This document shows positions 22,321-33,521 of a stretch of 64,000 bases of DNA, piece after piece. The notes under the pieces are model-generated. The model was not told the origin of the DNA, made no database searches, and saw only the letters and a list, made by a program, of their open reading frames with translations. The stretch lies in NCBI GenBank assembly GCA_022264855.1, contig JABYQU010000068.1, forward strand, positions 62,001 through 126,000, given 5' to 3'. Position 1 is the stretch's first letter, and each line of letters opens with the position of its first letter. Position numbers and translations under genes: made by a program. The stretch comes from Lenzites betulinus (lineage: Eukaryota; Basidiomycota; Agaricomycetes; Polyporales; Polyporaceae).

Positions 22321-23877
22321 CGCGCTCCGAGTCTGGCCGGCGCCGTGGACGGTGGGCAGCGCATGGAGGGTCGTAGGGCGCCCTGTGAACGTAATACTTA
22401 CAGGCTATATACAATCAGACACATAATTGCTCTCAACGCGGTTCTGGAATCAGGAGCGGTGCGGCCGAGGGCGCGTCCCCGCCAGTCGCGCGTTTGGCTG
22501 GACGCGGGCCGCGCGGCTAGGCTGCGGCGCACGGACGTGTCGAGGGGTGTGTCTGTGCGAATAGCCGGTGTGTTCGTGCTGGCGACGGGCACTCATCCTA
22601 TGCTGTGGAGACGTGCGGCGTGCGGCTGGGGCTGCTGGTGCGTGCGAGTTAACGTCATGCGCCGGCTTCGTGAGACGATCCACTGAGGCAGCTTATCGCG
22701 TGGATTGCAGCTTGGGCCGGACTGGGGAGGCTCTGACAGATGTGCTCTAATGCAGCCACTGCGGCGAGTGTTTAGAGCGGCTCGCGATGTGCCGCCCGGG
22801 ACAGCTTGGCGAGCGTGTCCGAGCCGGAGTTCACGTTCGTTCCGAGCCAAAGTGTCTGCACGCGCGTGCGGTTGCGTGCAAGTCAAACAAGCTCGTGCGG
22901 GGGCTGGCAGGGCCGGGAAGAGAGCGAGCGCGTGGAGACGGGGTCGCCGGAGGACGAGTCCGAGGAGATGAGGAGGACGCGGCGGGCGGCTGCTGTGAGT
23001 GGTTTACAGTGTGGTTGGGTTCAATCACGTCAATTGCCTGATTGGGAGGTGTTGCGCCACCTGTGTACAGCGCCGGCGATCCGATCTCGGACAGCAATTT
23101 AGGCGTGCGCGCCTGCGTCGCGCGAGTGGTGCAAGCTAGCGCGTAGGGTCGCCGCGCGGGCCACAAACACGACGCCGTCGCGCTCTCGTTATCCACACGG
23201 GCGCGTCTGGGGGAGCGCGCCGCGCGAGTACTAGGCTCGGGCGGGGCGGGGCGCAGGCTGAGGCCGACTGGATCGGTATGTCGCGCGATGTGTTCCCGGG
23301 ATGGGCACTCGATCGGGGCATAATTGGGCTCGGGCGGCGGGAGGCTGGGGGCATGCGTGGATGCGCCAGAGAGCCGGGCGGGTGCGGCGGGCGCGGATTG
23401 GCCTGAGCCCGCGCGCGCGCGCTTCTGTCGCGGCTTGCCCGCGGTCGACGCCTGCTGGGTGGGCAGAGCAGATCGGCCGCGAGATTGGGGCAGCGCAGCG
23501 GGATCTGGCAGTCTGCGCGCGAGATCCGTGGGCAATCTGCAGTCGAGGGCGCGTCGTACGTAGTCGGGCGTGCACCCTGCATGCGTCCTGCGATCCGGTT
23601 GCCGCGACGCCCCGCGAGCTTACCTCCGCCGGATCCCCAGACGCGTCCACCCCGGCGCGCGACCAGACCCCCCACGCTTGCGTCAGGCGCACCCCCAAGC
23701 CTCACGTCGCTGCCCTTCGGCTCTGGCTCAGCGACTGTCACCGCACTTACGCGTTTCAAGCACCACGGCAGGCGGCGCACCTCCCGCTCCCGCTCGCCGT
23801 GCCCTGTATAAATCCTGCGCCGTGCGTGCAGAGGCCCGACCAGGTGTGTGCTCCCAGCTCTCGCAGTCCGCCGCGCA
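22321..23877. other. Long GC-rich gene-free stretch
   Basis: At about 1.56 kb this is the longest gap in the window. Long open frames occur on both strands but overlap one another, are dominated by Arg, Ala and Pro and show no family motif, as expected from high GC. A short CG run lies near 23411-23421. The right end carries a TATA-like site (23807-23813) for the next gene. Confidence 0.45.
23807..23813 (+). promoter_or_regulatory. TATA-like box upstream of REXO4-like gene
   Basis: TATAAAT in an otherwise very GC-rich region, 65-71 bp before the ATG at 23878. Confidence 0.4.
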
Positions 23878-24702
23878 ATGGCTCAGAAGTACCCGGTCCC
23901 GCCCCCCGATAAGTTTCTCGCGCTCGCGACGACGAGCGTCGGCTGCGGGCCTGGCGGGGGGACCCCCATGATCGCGTACGTCCGCCCGCCCGACGCCACA
24001 GCTCGCGCTCACACGGCTTCTCGCACAAAGCCGGGTCGCCCTCGTCGACTACCGCGGCCAGACCGTCTTCTCCACCTACGTCCTCCCCACCAACCAGGTC
24101 ACCGACTACCGCACACACACCACCGGCATCCAGCCCGCCGATCTCCAGCCAGGTCTGTCCGCCCGTGCCCCGTCTGCGCCCGCGCCTGCGCTCACCCGCC
24201 GTTCAGGAAATGCGATGCCCTGGAAGGACGTCCAGGACCGCGTCGCCCTCCTCATCCGGGACAAGATCCTCGTCGGCCACTCGCTCTGGCAAGACCTGTC
24301 CGGTCCGTGTCCTGCGCCCTGATCCTGCCCCGCCGCCGCGACGCTAATCAGCCCCGCATTTTTAGTTCTGGGGATCCCCCACCCCGCCGTCGCCACACGC
24401 GACGTCGCCTTGTATCAGCCCTTCCGGATCGCCCTCCGCTTCTCCCCCAATTCAGTCATCGGCCTCCCCACCCTGATGTGGCAGCTCATGCGGCGCAAGG
24501 TCCAGGAGCCCCACGTCTGCGCGGTAGGTGTTCCGCCGCGCTCGCCAGCATCCGTGCACTGAGTCATCCGCGCTAGCTCGAGACCGCGCGGGCGACGCTC
24601 GATCTGTACCGCTCCCATGCGACGGAGTGGGAAGGGACCATCTCGCGGGGCCAGTGGCCGTCGTTCCTCCCGCCGAGCACGTTCTCCAAGTGCTACCTCT
24701 GA
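23878..24702 (+). CDS. REXO4-like exonuclease-fold protein, probably inactive
   Basis: Exons: 23878-23975, 24031-24152, 24207-24302, 24366-24523 and 24577-24702 (199 residues; introns 53-63 nt). The fold signature of the RNA exonuclease 4 family is clear: GCGPGGGTPMIARVALVDYR, then VTDYRTHTTGI, KILVGHSLWQDLSVLGIPHP and ARATLDLYRSHATEWE. In active DEDDh enzymes the first motif reads LALDCEMVGVGP, whose Asp and Glu bind metal. Here the same place reads LALATTSVGCGP, so both acids are gone. The late motif, normally HxxVEDAR, reads HVCALETAR, so the last Asp is replaced by Thr and the spacing changes by one. The GHSLWQDL Asp is kept. This suggests a pseudo-enzyme that may bind RNA or a partner without cutting. 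It is shorter than yeast REX4 and lacks the basic N-terminus. Confidence 0.8.
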
Positions 24703-25181
24703 CCGCGGCGCGCTCTTGGAGTGGGCGTGGCACGGCCGCGTGTGAGGGTACTGAGCTAGTCCGCGCACCCCCGGCCACGGTGATGCGGGCCATGCACCCC
24801 TGCGACGCACGCAGCTGTGGACCAATATGGAGCGCTGCGAGAGGCTCGTGTGTGTACATAGTGTATGGGGCGAGTAATTTCTTGGGATCTTCGGCTACCG
24901 ATGTAATTAGGTTACGACCCGCACTCAATCTAGTACCAATCTAGCGTTTCTTGTGATGTTTCCCACCCCAGCGCGGGGCGAGGGCGGGCGCAGGCGCGAC
25001 GCTGTGCAGACTAGTGCGCTGGTGCTCCGCCGGGCTCCGCGCCTCGAGCTGGGGCGGACGAGGGCGCGGACTGTGTCACGGATGATGCGGGCGCCTGGGA
25101 CGCCATCACCGGGGCCGCCACCGCCACATGGGGAACGCGTGCCGGGGGGACATCCGGGAATGGCAGGTGCAGTCGTGCGCC
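24703..25181. other. Intergenic, nothing recognised
   Basis: A 479-bp head-to-tail gap. It is AT-richer around 24840-24960 and then GC-rich; no motif recognised. Confidence 0.45.
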
Positions 25182-26447
25182 ATGGCTTCTCGTCCTCCCG
25201 CCCACCAGCTCCGGCCGCCCGTCGCCCACCCCAGCCCCCGCGCCCCCGCCGACACTCCCCCAGTCCACCCGGCGCGTGCATCACTCCATCCTGGCCCCGC
25301 CCTGCCCGACCAGGTCACCACCCCCGCGCCCGCAGCCGCCGTGACTGCCGCGCTCGCTACCCCGCATGATGCCGTTCTCGCGGGGCTCCAGGGCCCCCGC
25401 AGCCTCAGTGAGCCGCCGCTGCCGCCCCCCCTGCCGGACTACTCGCTGCGCGCCGCGCCGAAGCTCAGCGTGCTCCCAAGCGTCGGCTCCCAGGCGCGCT
25501 CAGAGCGGACAGCGAGCCCGTCGCCAGGCGGCCCCCGCTCCACCGCATCCTCCCCCGGCACGACCACCCAGGAGGCCCTCTTCGACCCCTTCTCTGGCGC
25601 ACTCGTCGGCGTGATGGTGCCCCGCAAGTCGGACCGGGACCACGAGCGCGACGCCGCGGCGGAGCACTTCGAGCAGACGCGCGACGAGCTGTGGGCGCGC
25701 CTCGCGAGCATCCGCGAGCTGCAGAGCACCGTCGCGAGCATGCATGTGCAGATGGAGGGCACGGGCCTCACCGACGCGCGGAACGCGAAGCGTGCGGCGG
25801 GCGCGGCCGGCCGCGTGCACTCGGACACGATCCGTGTGGACGACGTCGAGGACTGGGACACGCCCGACGGGCGGGCGATGGACGCGGCCGAGGACGAGCG
25901 CAAGCGCGCGCGGGACGCCGAGTTCAGCGATATGGCGGAAACCTTCAAGGGCAGGCGGAAAGCTATCGATGACATTATGGGCAAGGTGGGCGCGTTCTGC
26001 CCTGCTGTTGGTTCGCCGTGTCTCACACAGCGCGCCCGTTCCGTTCGCAGCTTGGCGAGCTCTCGGAGGCGCTGACGACGTTTCATGCGTTGCCAACGCC
26101 CACGATGGACTTTAGCACGAGCCGGAACACGACGAAGGACTCGGCGGCGCTATCCCCGGACCTCGCTGCTGCGTCGCCCGTCGCGAGCACGGCAGCGTCG
26201 CCCTCCCCCGAATTCGCGCCGGCCGTCCCCCGATTCCTGTTCAGCGATGCGGAGAAGAACGAGGGTGTGATTCACGAGAGCCCGGTCTCTGCACCCGGCG
26301 AGGTGCCCGCGCATGCATTGCCCCCATGAGTTTGCGTGGCAGGAGCGCGGCGTCTCGCTTACGGGGCTTCCGCTTATGCCGTTTCACCATAAGTCGGACG
26401 AGCAGGCGGAGTGGAGCGAGGGCCCGGCGTCCATCCGTGGCATGTGA
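25182..26447 (+). CDS. Unrecognised protein with coiled-coil centre
   Basis: I do not recognise a family. The first exon, from the ATG at 25182 to 25985, has a Pro/Ala-rich disordered start (MASRPPAHQLRPP), then the motif EALFDPFSGALVGVMVP followed by a charged helix (HFEQTRDELWARLASIREL) and an acidic block (RVDDVEDWDTPDG). After a 65-nt intron (25986-26050) the frame continues LGELSEALTTFHALPTPTMDF. Read straight on, it stops at 26329. A further intron (26285-26342, 58 nt) would instead join ERGVSLTGLPLMPFHHKS and end at 26447, for 380 residues; I prefer this because that peptide looks coding, but it is uncertain. No signal peptide or membrane helix is seen. It sits between the REXO4-like and pectinesterase genes. 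Confidence 0.6.
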
Positions 26448-27060
26448 GCCGATCCCTGCCTAAGTCCGCGCTAACGCACACGCTGACTGCGGTCCACAAT
26501 ACATAGGCCACGCCCGCCAGATCAACGCTTGTTTACTGCTGTCAGCCTAGGACAACTGCCTGCCACACGGCTGCGCCCGTGCCCGCACTATATGCATCTC
26601 CCTCTTTCATTTATGTTTAATCTTTCTTTCAATTGGCACGGACCCGAACATCGTCCGGGGGGGCGTCGCGTGATCTCCCCCGGTAACCTTGCCATCTCAG
26701 TCCGAGATTCACTTCCCATGGTAGCAGCAGCTGCCAGCGACGTTCACGCTGCGTGCCGTCGACGTCTCGCGCTTGGCAGGGCGGGCCGTCGCGCTGCTGG
26801 CGGGCCGCACGTCGCCAGCAAACCTGGTGCGTCTGTGCTGCATGTGCAGCGGCCGGCCTGGCCCACAGCACCCGCTTCTCCGGCCGAATCTCGCACTTCG
26901 GACGCATGCGCTGCGCCCCCAATGACCGCAACGCAGTGGTGCATGACCACGGCGGACCGTCGTGCAGCCTTCGCGCTGGCGCAGCGGACGCCTCATAAGA
27001 CCGTCGTGGAGCGGTGGACGTCGACGCGACGCGCGACTCCTCTGACGACGACGACCCACC
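26448..27060. other. Intergenic upstream of pectin methylesterase
   Basis: A 613-bp gap, expected to hold the pectinesterase promoter. A long minus-strand open frame crosses it but has no family features. No clear TATA box lies close to the start. Confidence 0.45.
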
Positions 27061-29306
27061 ATGCAGTCCTCCTACCTGCTGCTGCTGCTCTCTTACCTCA
27101 TCCTGGGCGTGTCTGCCCTCAGCAGTCCACCGGCGGGCGCCATCACGGTCGGCCCCGGGGGCAAGTACGCAACCTTGTCCGCCGCGCTCAAGGACACGTC
27201 CAGCCTCGTGAGTGGCCCGCCCTAACTCGGCACGGCGACTGACGGTGTATTGACGACCCCCCCTCCCCCCCCCCTTCCCTCGCAGACATACTTCATTTTT
27301 GCGGGCACGTACAAGGACACCGCGATCATCACGCGCGCGAACGCGCGCGTGTACGGGCAGACGAACACACCGTCGTCCTATGCCGGGAATAGTGCGTCCC
27401 CTCCCCTCGCCCGCGCGCGCGCCCGCTATAGCAGGGATCGCCGACGACGCCGAGCACTGAACTTGGGCTGAACGTGGACTGACGCGCGGGCAGCTGTCAC
27501 GATCACGAACAACGTCCCGGCGTCGCAGGCGGGCTCGAACGACGCGAGCGGGACGGTGCAGGTGCACGCCGCGAACGTGTCGCTGTACAATATCAACATC
27601 GCGAACACGTACGGGAAGGTGCGTCGTGCGCGGCCGCGATCGCGCCCGGGGATTATATTGACAGTCTCTCCCTCCCTCCCGCTCCGCGAATGCACATTCA
27701 CTCTGGTTCATTGACTGTCCTGCATGGCGCCCGGGCTTTTGGACAAACGCAGCCTGTGGACCAGGTACGGCCCTCGGCACCCCCGAACCTAAACTGCTCG
27801 GGTTTACGTACATATACTAACTGCTCACTGCACGACGGTGCTATGTCGCCCCCGCAGGCGCAGGCCATCGCGCTGAGCGTGCAGGCGGACCGCTTCGGCG
27901 CGTACGGGCTGAAGATCACGGGCGACCAGTGAGTCGCGGACGGGGTTTCCGCTTCGGGCGAACACCGCTGACAGGTTGTGGGTCGCGGTGGTACTACTAC
28001 TGCTGCGGCACGCAGGGATACACTCCTCGCGAACGTCGGCGCGTAAGTCCCCCGTGCTTCTCGTTAGCCTGCCAGTGCGCCGGTAGGCGCGCGCTCGTCC
28101 TCGGGCAGGCCGGTCGCGATAGAGATAGAGCCGTGCCAGTTAACGTTGCGTGCGCTCCACAGGCAGTTCTACGCGGACAGCTGGATCGAGGGCGCGGTGG
28201 ACTTTGTGAGTGGCCGTGCGGCTCCTCCCTGCGGTGCACGGCGGCCTGCTTCAAGTTGCTGACGATGCCCCCTCCCGCTCCCGCGACTGCCAACTTGTTT
28301 GCGCGGCGGACCCGGGTTTTAATTACAGATCTTCGGCATGCAAGCCTCGTCCGTCCACCCTCTCCAACTGCACGTGTTGTACACCCCACTGACGCGCAGC
28401 TTCTGCCATTTTGTGCGCGCGGCACGGCAGGGTCTGGATCACCCGCTCGGTCATTAACGTAAGTCTGCCACGGGCTCGCATTAATCCTTCAGGCCTCAGC
28501 GCCCTCCAACGCGATCCGGGCCCGCGCGCGCATATCTTCCCAGCGGGCCCCGTCGTCCATTGAATGCTAATTCTAAGCTAACTCGAACGCGAACGCGCAC
28601 GCTGACCCGCCGCACGCGCCAGACGATCGGGAGCGGGTACATCACCGCGTCCGGGCGGGCGACGAACGACGGGCTCTGGTACGTGATCGACAGCTCGACC
28701 GTGCAGGGCACCGGGACGGCGTACCTCGGGCGGCCGTGGCGCGACTACGCGCGCGTCGTGTTCCAGAACAGCAAGCTCGGGGCCAACGTGTGAGTCCGTC
28801 CCTCCCATTGTATTGTAATTTACGCGTACGGTTCGAGTGCCTTGGAGCGCGGTGGGGGTGAGCGCGTCCCCGTCGGCGTGCGCGCGCGAGATCTGTGGGG
28901 AAGAGATTGGCTTCGAAGTGGATGGATGGAGCTGGCTAGCTGACCGACTGCGTTGTCGCCCCTGATGTGCCGTGGCGCACCTGTAGGCCGGCGGCGGGCT
29001 GGTCGATTTGGGAAACCGGGTGAGCCGCCTTTCTGCCCCGTCTGCGGGCCGTCGCGCTGACGCCGAGTCCTGCTCTAGCACCCCGCAGTAAGCACCACCT
29101 CGCCCGCTCATGCTCGCACGCGCACACGGCGTTAACGCGCGCACATTGCCCGATCCAGAACGGACCACGTCACGTTCGCAGAGTACGGAAACACGGGCGC
29201 GGGCGCGGCGGGCACGCGCGCGTCGTTCAGCACGAAGCTGGCGGCGCCGGTGTCGATCCTGACGGTGCTGAACACGACGAGCTGGGTCGACCCCGCGTTC
29301 CTCTAG
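27061..29306 (+). CDS. Secreted pectin methylesterase (CE8)
   Basis: Twelve exons: 27061-27207, 27286-27391, 27494-27618, 27858-27928, 28016-28042, 28163-28205, 28329-28348, 28431-28458, 28623-28789, 28987-29019, 29079-29087 and 29159-29306 (307 residues). The protein starts with a signal peptide (SYLLLLLSYLILGVSAL). The CE8 beta-helix follows: ITVGPGGKYATLSAAL, YFIFAGTYKD, VYGQTN, NVSLYNINIANTYGK, then GDQDTLLANVG with the first catalytic Asp, EGAVDFIFG with the nucleophile Asp, and YLGRPWRDYARVVF with the Arg. GWSIWETGTPQTDHVTFAEY is typical of the C-terminal part. It removes methyl esters from pectin outside the cell. Several exons are very short (9, 20, 27, 28 nt). Introns are longer (59-239 nt) than elsewhere in the window. 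The join 28348/28431, giving IFGMQASVWITRS, was chosen to keep family spacing. Confidence 0.88.
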
Positions 29307-29874
29307 CTCTGAGGTTGACGCGTGCGGCGGCCTCGCGACGACGATCCGCGACGATCAACCTGGTTCGCGAAAATGCGCAGGACGGGAAGGCGAGGAGGTG
29401 GCGGCGGCGGCCACGCGGGGCGCGAGTGCGACGACGAAGAGCACCACGACGGCGCAGTACTAGTGACGTGTATGATCGAGCGTTGTATGAATAAGTGTGC
29501 AGCGTGCAGATTCGAGTGCGCGGCGCGATCTGGCGTGTTTATGTGTGTGGCGGCGGGCGATCACGGCTTCTGCGCAAGGAGCGCGACGCGTCGATCGCAG
29601 GAGATCCGCGAACCTGGCTCGCGCGATCGCGCGAAGCCTGAGGCGGGCGATAGGGCGTGTTGGTGCTTCGATCTCCGGGCGGGCCCGCTCAGGCCGCGGG
29701 ACAGATTATATATCACAAGAAGGAGATAGCTAGGGTACAGCGCAGAGAAGAAGAGAACGCGAACACAGCCGTACACATCCATAGATAACGCCCGCCGCGC
29801 CGTCGTCATTCACGACGCACCACCCCGCCGCCTGCCCACTCAAGCTCAAGCTTCAGCACTTTCAGGCGTAGTAT
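29307..29874. other. Convergent 3' region, pectinesterase / VTA1
   Basis: A 568-bp tail-to-tail gap expected to hold both 3' ends. An AT-rich patch (ATTATATATCAC) lies near 29705. No gene recognised. Confidence 0.45.
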
Positions 29875-31358
29875 TCACCCGCCGAGCATGCGCAGCGCCG
29901 CGCGCAGTTCCTTCACCGCTTGCTCTGCGTCCTCGTAGTCCAGCGCCGAGATCGCGTACCGGCAGTGCTTCTGCACCTTCGTCACGATCTGCGGCGTCAG
30001 CGCCGGCGGGCTCGTCGTGACCGTCGCCGTACTGTCCTGGTGCCGCGGCGGGGAGTACTGCGCGGGTGGCGGTGGCGCGTAAGGCTGCTGAACACGCGAC
30101 GGGGGTGCAGGCGGCGCGCTCGGATGAGGGAGAGACGGCAAGTGCGTTGCGGGAGAGTTGGACGCAGACGGGCCCAGCTGTGGTTGGCCGCCGTACGGGC
30201 TCGCGGGCGGGCTATTTACAACGAAGTCTAGGCCGGGGAACCCTCCTATGGGTGCCTCGCCTGGGCTGGACATGCCCCCAATGACCGACGGCGAGAAGTG
30301 CACAGACTTTGCAGCTGATGTGGGGGAGGGTGTATCTGCGCCTCCATCATCAGCACCCCCATCCTGATCCTCGGTCGTGTATCCAGTGCGTCGCGAGCTT
30401 ATGGCCGGGCTCGAGGCTGCGCTGGACCCGTCGTCGAACCCGAAGTTGGGCGACCCCGGGGTCGCAGCCGTGCTCCAGCTGCCCGGGCTCTGCGGAGGCT
30501 GCGGGGGCGCGAGACCACCAGGGAGCCCAGCGCTCAGGTGGCTTGGGGCTTCGTCCGGAGTAAGGTTAGTTAGCTGCGGCGGGGGCGGAGTCGCGCGCAC
30601 TATCGACGGCGGGGACGACGAGGACGGCAGGCGTGAGGGCGCGGACGGGGGCGTGCCGGGTGGCACCGAACTGGCGTCGGGGAGGCTCAGCTCGGGCAGC
30701 GCGGGGGAGTTCCCCTCGGTGGCGGTACCCGCGGGCCCTGGGGTGGGCTTGCGGCCCTCGCGGAACGCCCTCGCGATGTCTGCGGCCTTCCACTTTGCGT
30801 ATTTGATCTTTTCCTCGACGCTCGCGATGTCGATCCCGACCTTGGTGGGCTCGAACACCTGCAGGAGCTCGAAGAAGTTCGCGGCGGCGAGGAACTTCTT
30901 GGCGGTGCTCCTAGCACACGGTATTGTATGTTAGCAGAGGTAATGTAGCACAGCGACCTGCCACTCACCGAGTGGCGCCGCCCTTCCTGTCCTCACTGTC
31001 TGCCCCCGCGAACACGCGGAGCGCAAAGTTCTCGATATAAGCGGCACTAGCGGGCTCGTCGTGCACCGCGTCGTTCGCCCCAAGGTCCGTCTTCATCTTC
31101 TCCAGCAGCCCCAGCAGCTCAAACAGAAAGTGGCGCGCGGCGGAGTCCTTGACCTTGCGCGCGATGCCCTGCTGCGCGGCGTAGTACGCGCCTGGCAGTG
31201 GGGAGACGTGAGCGGGGGAGCGGCAGGCTGCACGGAGCGGGGGCGCACGCACACCAGTAGGCCATGACGGGGTCTTTGGCGGCGAGCTCGTCGGCGCGCT
31301 GCAGGAAGGGCGTGACGGCCCGGAGCTCGGGCGGGGTGGCGGGGAGGGCGAGGACCAT
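29875..31358 (-). CDS. VTA1: VTA1-like regulator of VPS4 (ESCRT/MVB pathway)
   Basis: Exons: 31358-31253, 31191-30969 and 30910-29875 (454 residues). The N-terminal tandem MIT-like domain is clear: PPELRAVTPFLQRADELAAK, VMAYWCAYYAAQQGI, HFLFELLGLLEKMKTDLG, YIENFALRVFAGAD, then STAKKFLAAANFFELLQVF and EEKIKYAKWKAADIARAF. A long Pro/Ser-rich linker follows, and the C-terminal dimerisation helices (VTKVQKHCRYAISALDYED; AVKELRAALRMLGG) end the protein. In yeast Vta1 binds and activates the AAA ATPase Vps4 during multivesicular-body sorting. The introns (61 and 58 nt) restore WCAYY and ATRSTAKK. It is divergent from the short-chain dehydrogenase gene. Confidence 0.93.
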
Positions 31359-31700
31359 GGACGCGGAGGGAGGAATACAAGTACAGGTGCGGTACGCGAC
31401 TCGATCGCAGAGATCACTCGCCTGGGCGCGCTGCAGGCGCCCAGTGCGGTGATGTCACTGCCTCGTCCCGGCCGCGCCGGCGGGAAGTGCTTGCGCTAAT
31501 TAATGCAGGACGCGACGCGCCGACGGTGGCACTCGCGTTCTTGGCCGTTCGCGCTGCTCCAGCTGCCCCGCTCATCATGACGCTCGTCCCCCAGCATCCT
31601 TGACGTCACTCTATGCGCCGCGCGCACGATATATACCCCTGTGTCCTCGGAGGGTCCGTCAATTCTCGCCGTCGTACATCCCCACTTACACACACTGATC
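31359..31700. promoter_or_regulatory. Divergent promoter VTA1 / short-chain dehydrogenase
   Basis: A 342-bp head-to-head region. It holds a perfect CRE palindrome TGACGTCA at 31601-31608 and a TATATA at 31630-31635, 66-71 bp before the dehydrogenase ATG. CRE sites are bound by bZIP factors of the Atf1/Sko1 type in fungi, which fits a stress-induced dehydrogenase. Binding is inferred. Confidence 0.5.
31601..31608. promoter_or_regulatory. CRE-type palindrome TGACGTCA
   Basis: A perfect 8-bp palindrome 93 bp upstream of the dehydrogenase start and 30 bp before its TATA-like box. About one copy is expected by chance in 64 kb, so its position is suggestive. Confidence 0.45.
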
Positions 31701-32914
31701 ATGCCCGCGAACGTCCCTGAACAGTACAAGAAGGGCTGGAAGCCCCCTTTCCAAGAGCAGGACAGCGCGCCTGGAAAACAACACAAACTCGACCCTGCGC
31801 CCCTGGATGATGTGACGGCCGATGGGAAGCCGTATAAAGCCTCCGGCAAGCTCGAGGGCCGCAAGGCACTCGTCACGGGCGCGGACAGCGGAATCGGTCG
31901 TAGCATCGCCCTTCTATTCGGTACGAGTGACAAAAACATACATTTAGCGTGGATGGGCTATGTTCACATCTGGCGCGCATGTACAGCTCTCGAGGGCGCA
32001 GACCTCACTCTGACCTTCTTGCCTGGCGAGCGCGAGGACGCGCAGGACATGCTTGACGTCATCCAGAAAAAGACAAACAACGCGCGGAAGATTAATGTCG
32101 TCGAGCTTGACCTCAGGAAGGAGGAGAACTGCAAAGAGCTCATCAAGAACCACCTCGCGTTCCACGGGACCCTCGACGCGCTGTATGTTCGGCCATCGCG
32201 CGTTCTTACTATGTATGCAGGCTAATTGTGATTTGTAGCATCTTGAACCACGGAACCCAAAATGCGAACACGGACCTTCCGTCGCTGCCCACAGAGCAGT
32301 GGCACGACACGTTCGACACGAACATCCACTCGTTCTTCTACATCTGCAAGGTACGCACACACCGCCGCTTTCACATAATCGCGTCGCTTAAAGCTAAATG
32401 CGTGCGCACACAGGCAGCCATCCCGCACCTCGAAGAAGGCGCCACGATCACCTTCAACGCGTCCATAAACATGGCCGTCGGCCACCCCGAGCTCATCGAC
32501 TACACCGCCACGAAGGGCGCCATGATCGGCTTCATGCGCGCGCTGAGCAACCAGCTCGTCGGCGCGAAGGGCGTCCGCTGCAACGCCGTCGCCCCCGGGC
32601 CCATCTGGACGCCCCTCATGTGAGTACTCGTGCGCGCAGGTGATGCGTTGGCGCGGGGCTAACGGGGAGAAATTGAATTGGCAGTCCGGCGACGATGACG
32701 AAGGAGGCGATCGAGACGTTTGGGACGACGGTGCCGATGGGGAGGGCGGGCCAGCCTGTGGAGGTCGCTACTGCGTTTGTGTGGCTGACGTCGGCGGATT
32801 CGAGCTATGTCAGGTATGTCCGCTCGTATATTCAAGTTCCAATGCGAGTGCAACGCTCATGCGGCTTTCAGCGGCCAAATCATCCACGTAAATGGAGGAG
32901 TCGTGATCGAGTAG
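31701..32914 (+). CDS. Short-chain dehydrogenase/reductase (YhdF/YghA-like)
   Basis: Exons: 31701-31920, 31987-32182, 32239-32350, 32414-32619, 32685-32813 and 32872-32914 (301 residues). The N-terminal extension (PPFQEQDSAPGKQHKLDP) is typical of the YhdF/YghA group, known from bacteria and fungi. The Rossmann motif is LVTGADSGIGRSIALLFA. The active site has the Ser in TFNASINMAVG and Tyr-x-x-x-Lys in IDYTATKGAM; NAVAPGPIWTPL and SSYVSGQIIHVNGGVV are further family marks. It should reduce or oxidise a small carbonyl or alcohol with NAD(P); the substrate is unknown. All five introns are GT-AG, 56-66 nt. Its promoter has a CRE and a TATA-like box. Confidence 0.92.
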
Positions 32915-33521
32915 ATGCGTATCGTAATGCTGTAGAATATCGCAACTTTTGTATTTCTCGACACCTGTACTGTAGCTATATCATCGGTTCGCATCTTCGC
33001 CAGTCACATATGTTCCGTTTGGTCCGACATCCACTATGATTCGGTAACCTGAATATTGGTGATAGGATTTGGCATAGGACGTATTACATTACCTATGTCT
33101 GTCGAAGCACTGGGTATGGTGAGACTAAGGCATCAAGATGACTCTATTCGCCTCCTGACGAACTGCGACGAGCTCGGAGTGCCATGCGGTTGCCTGGAAC
33201 ACTCGTAAGATTGCAAGTTCATTTCGGAGGCAGTCCGGATATCAGGGGAGTAGAGTTGCCGGCTCCTTCTTCATATATCGTCGATCCATGCGATGGCGGG
33301 TGGTTCACAGCGATGAACACGAGGCACTACGTTGGATCTCGGTGCCAGTGCGTGCTCGGTTGCTGTAATCCGTCCCTTCTTGCGATCTAGCGCAATCATG
33401 GGGTATCCCATCCGTTACTTGCATGCATGGCGTCCCCGCGGGACGGGTATGTCAAAAATAAAGGATATCACATTATTCCGAGAAGTAGCGGCGGTACCCA
33501 CATCGGACATGACACACCCGC
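32915..33521. other. Convergent 3' region, dehydrogenase / arrestin-like gene
   Basis: A 607-bp tail-to-tail gap, moderately AT-rich, with no gene or repeat recognised. Confidence 0.45.

Noticed and set aside
22831..23535. 234-codon minus-strand open frame in the long gap
   Set aside because: Overlaps other long frames on both strands in very GC-rich DNA and has low-complexity Pro/Arg/Ala content; no motif.
27690..27764. Possible extra pectinesterase exon inside the 239-nt intron
   Set aside because: It has a plausible donor at its end, but CE8 proteins run straight from NTYGK to xQAxAL, so inserting it would break the fold.
26629..27813. 394-codon minus-strand open frame across the pectinesterase 5' region
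   Set aside because: Runs opposite the signal peptide and first CE8 exons, and its composition is Arg/Gly-biased.
28800..28830. tRNA-like B box (GGTTCGAGTGCC) in a pectinesterase intron
   Set aside because: No matching A box or acceptor stem can be folded around it.
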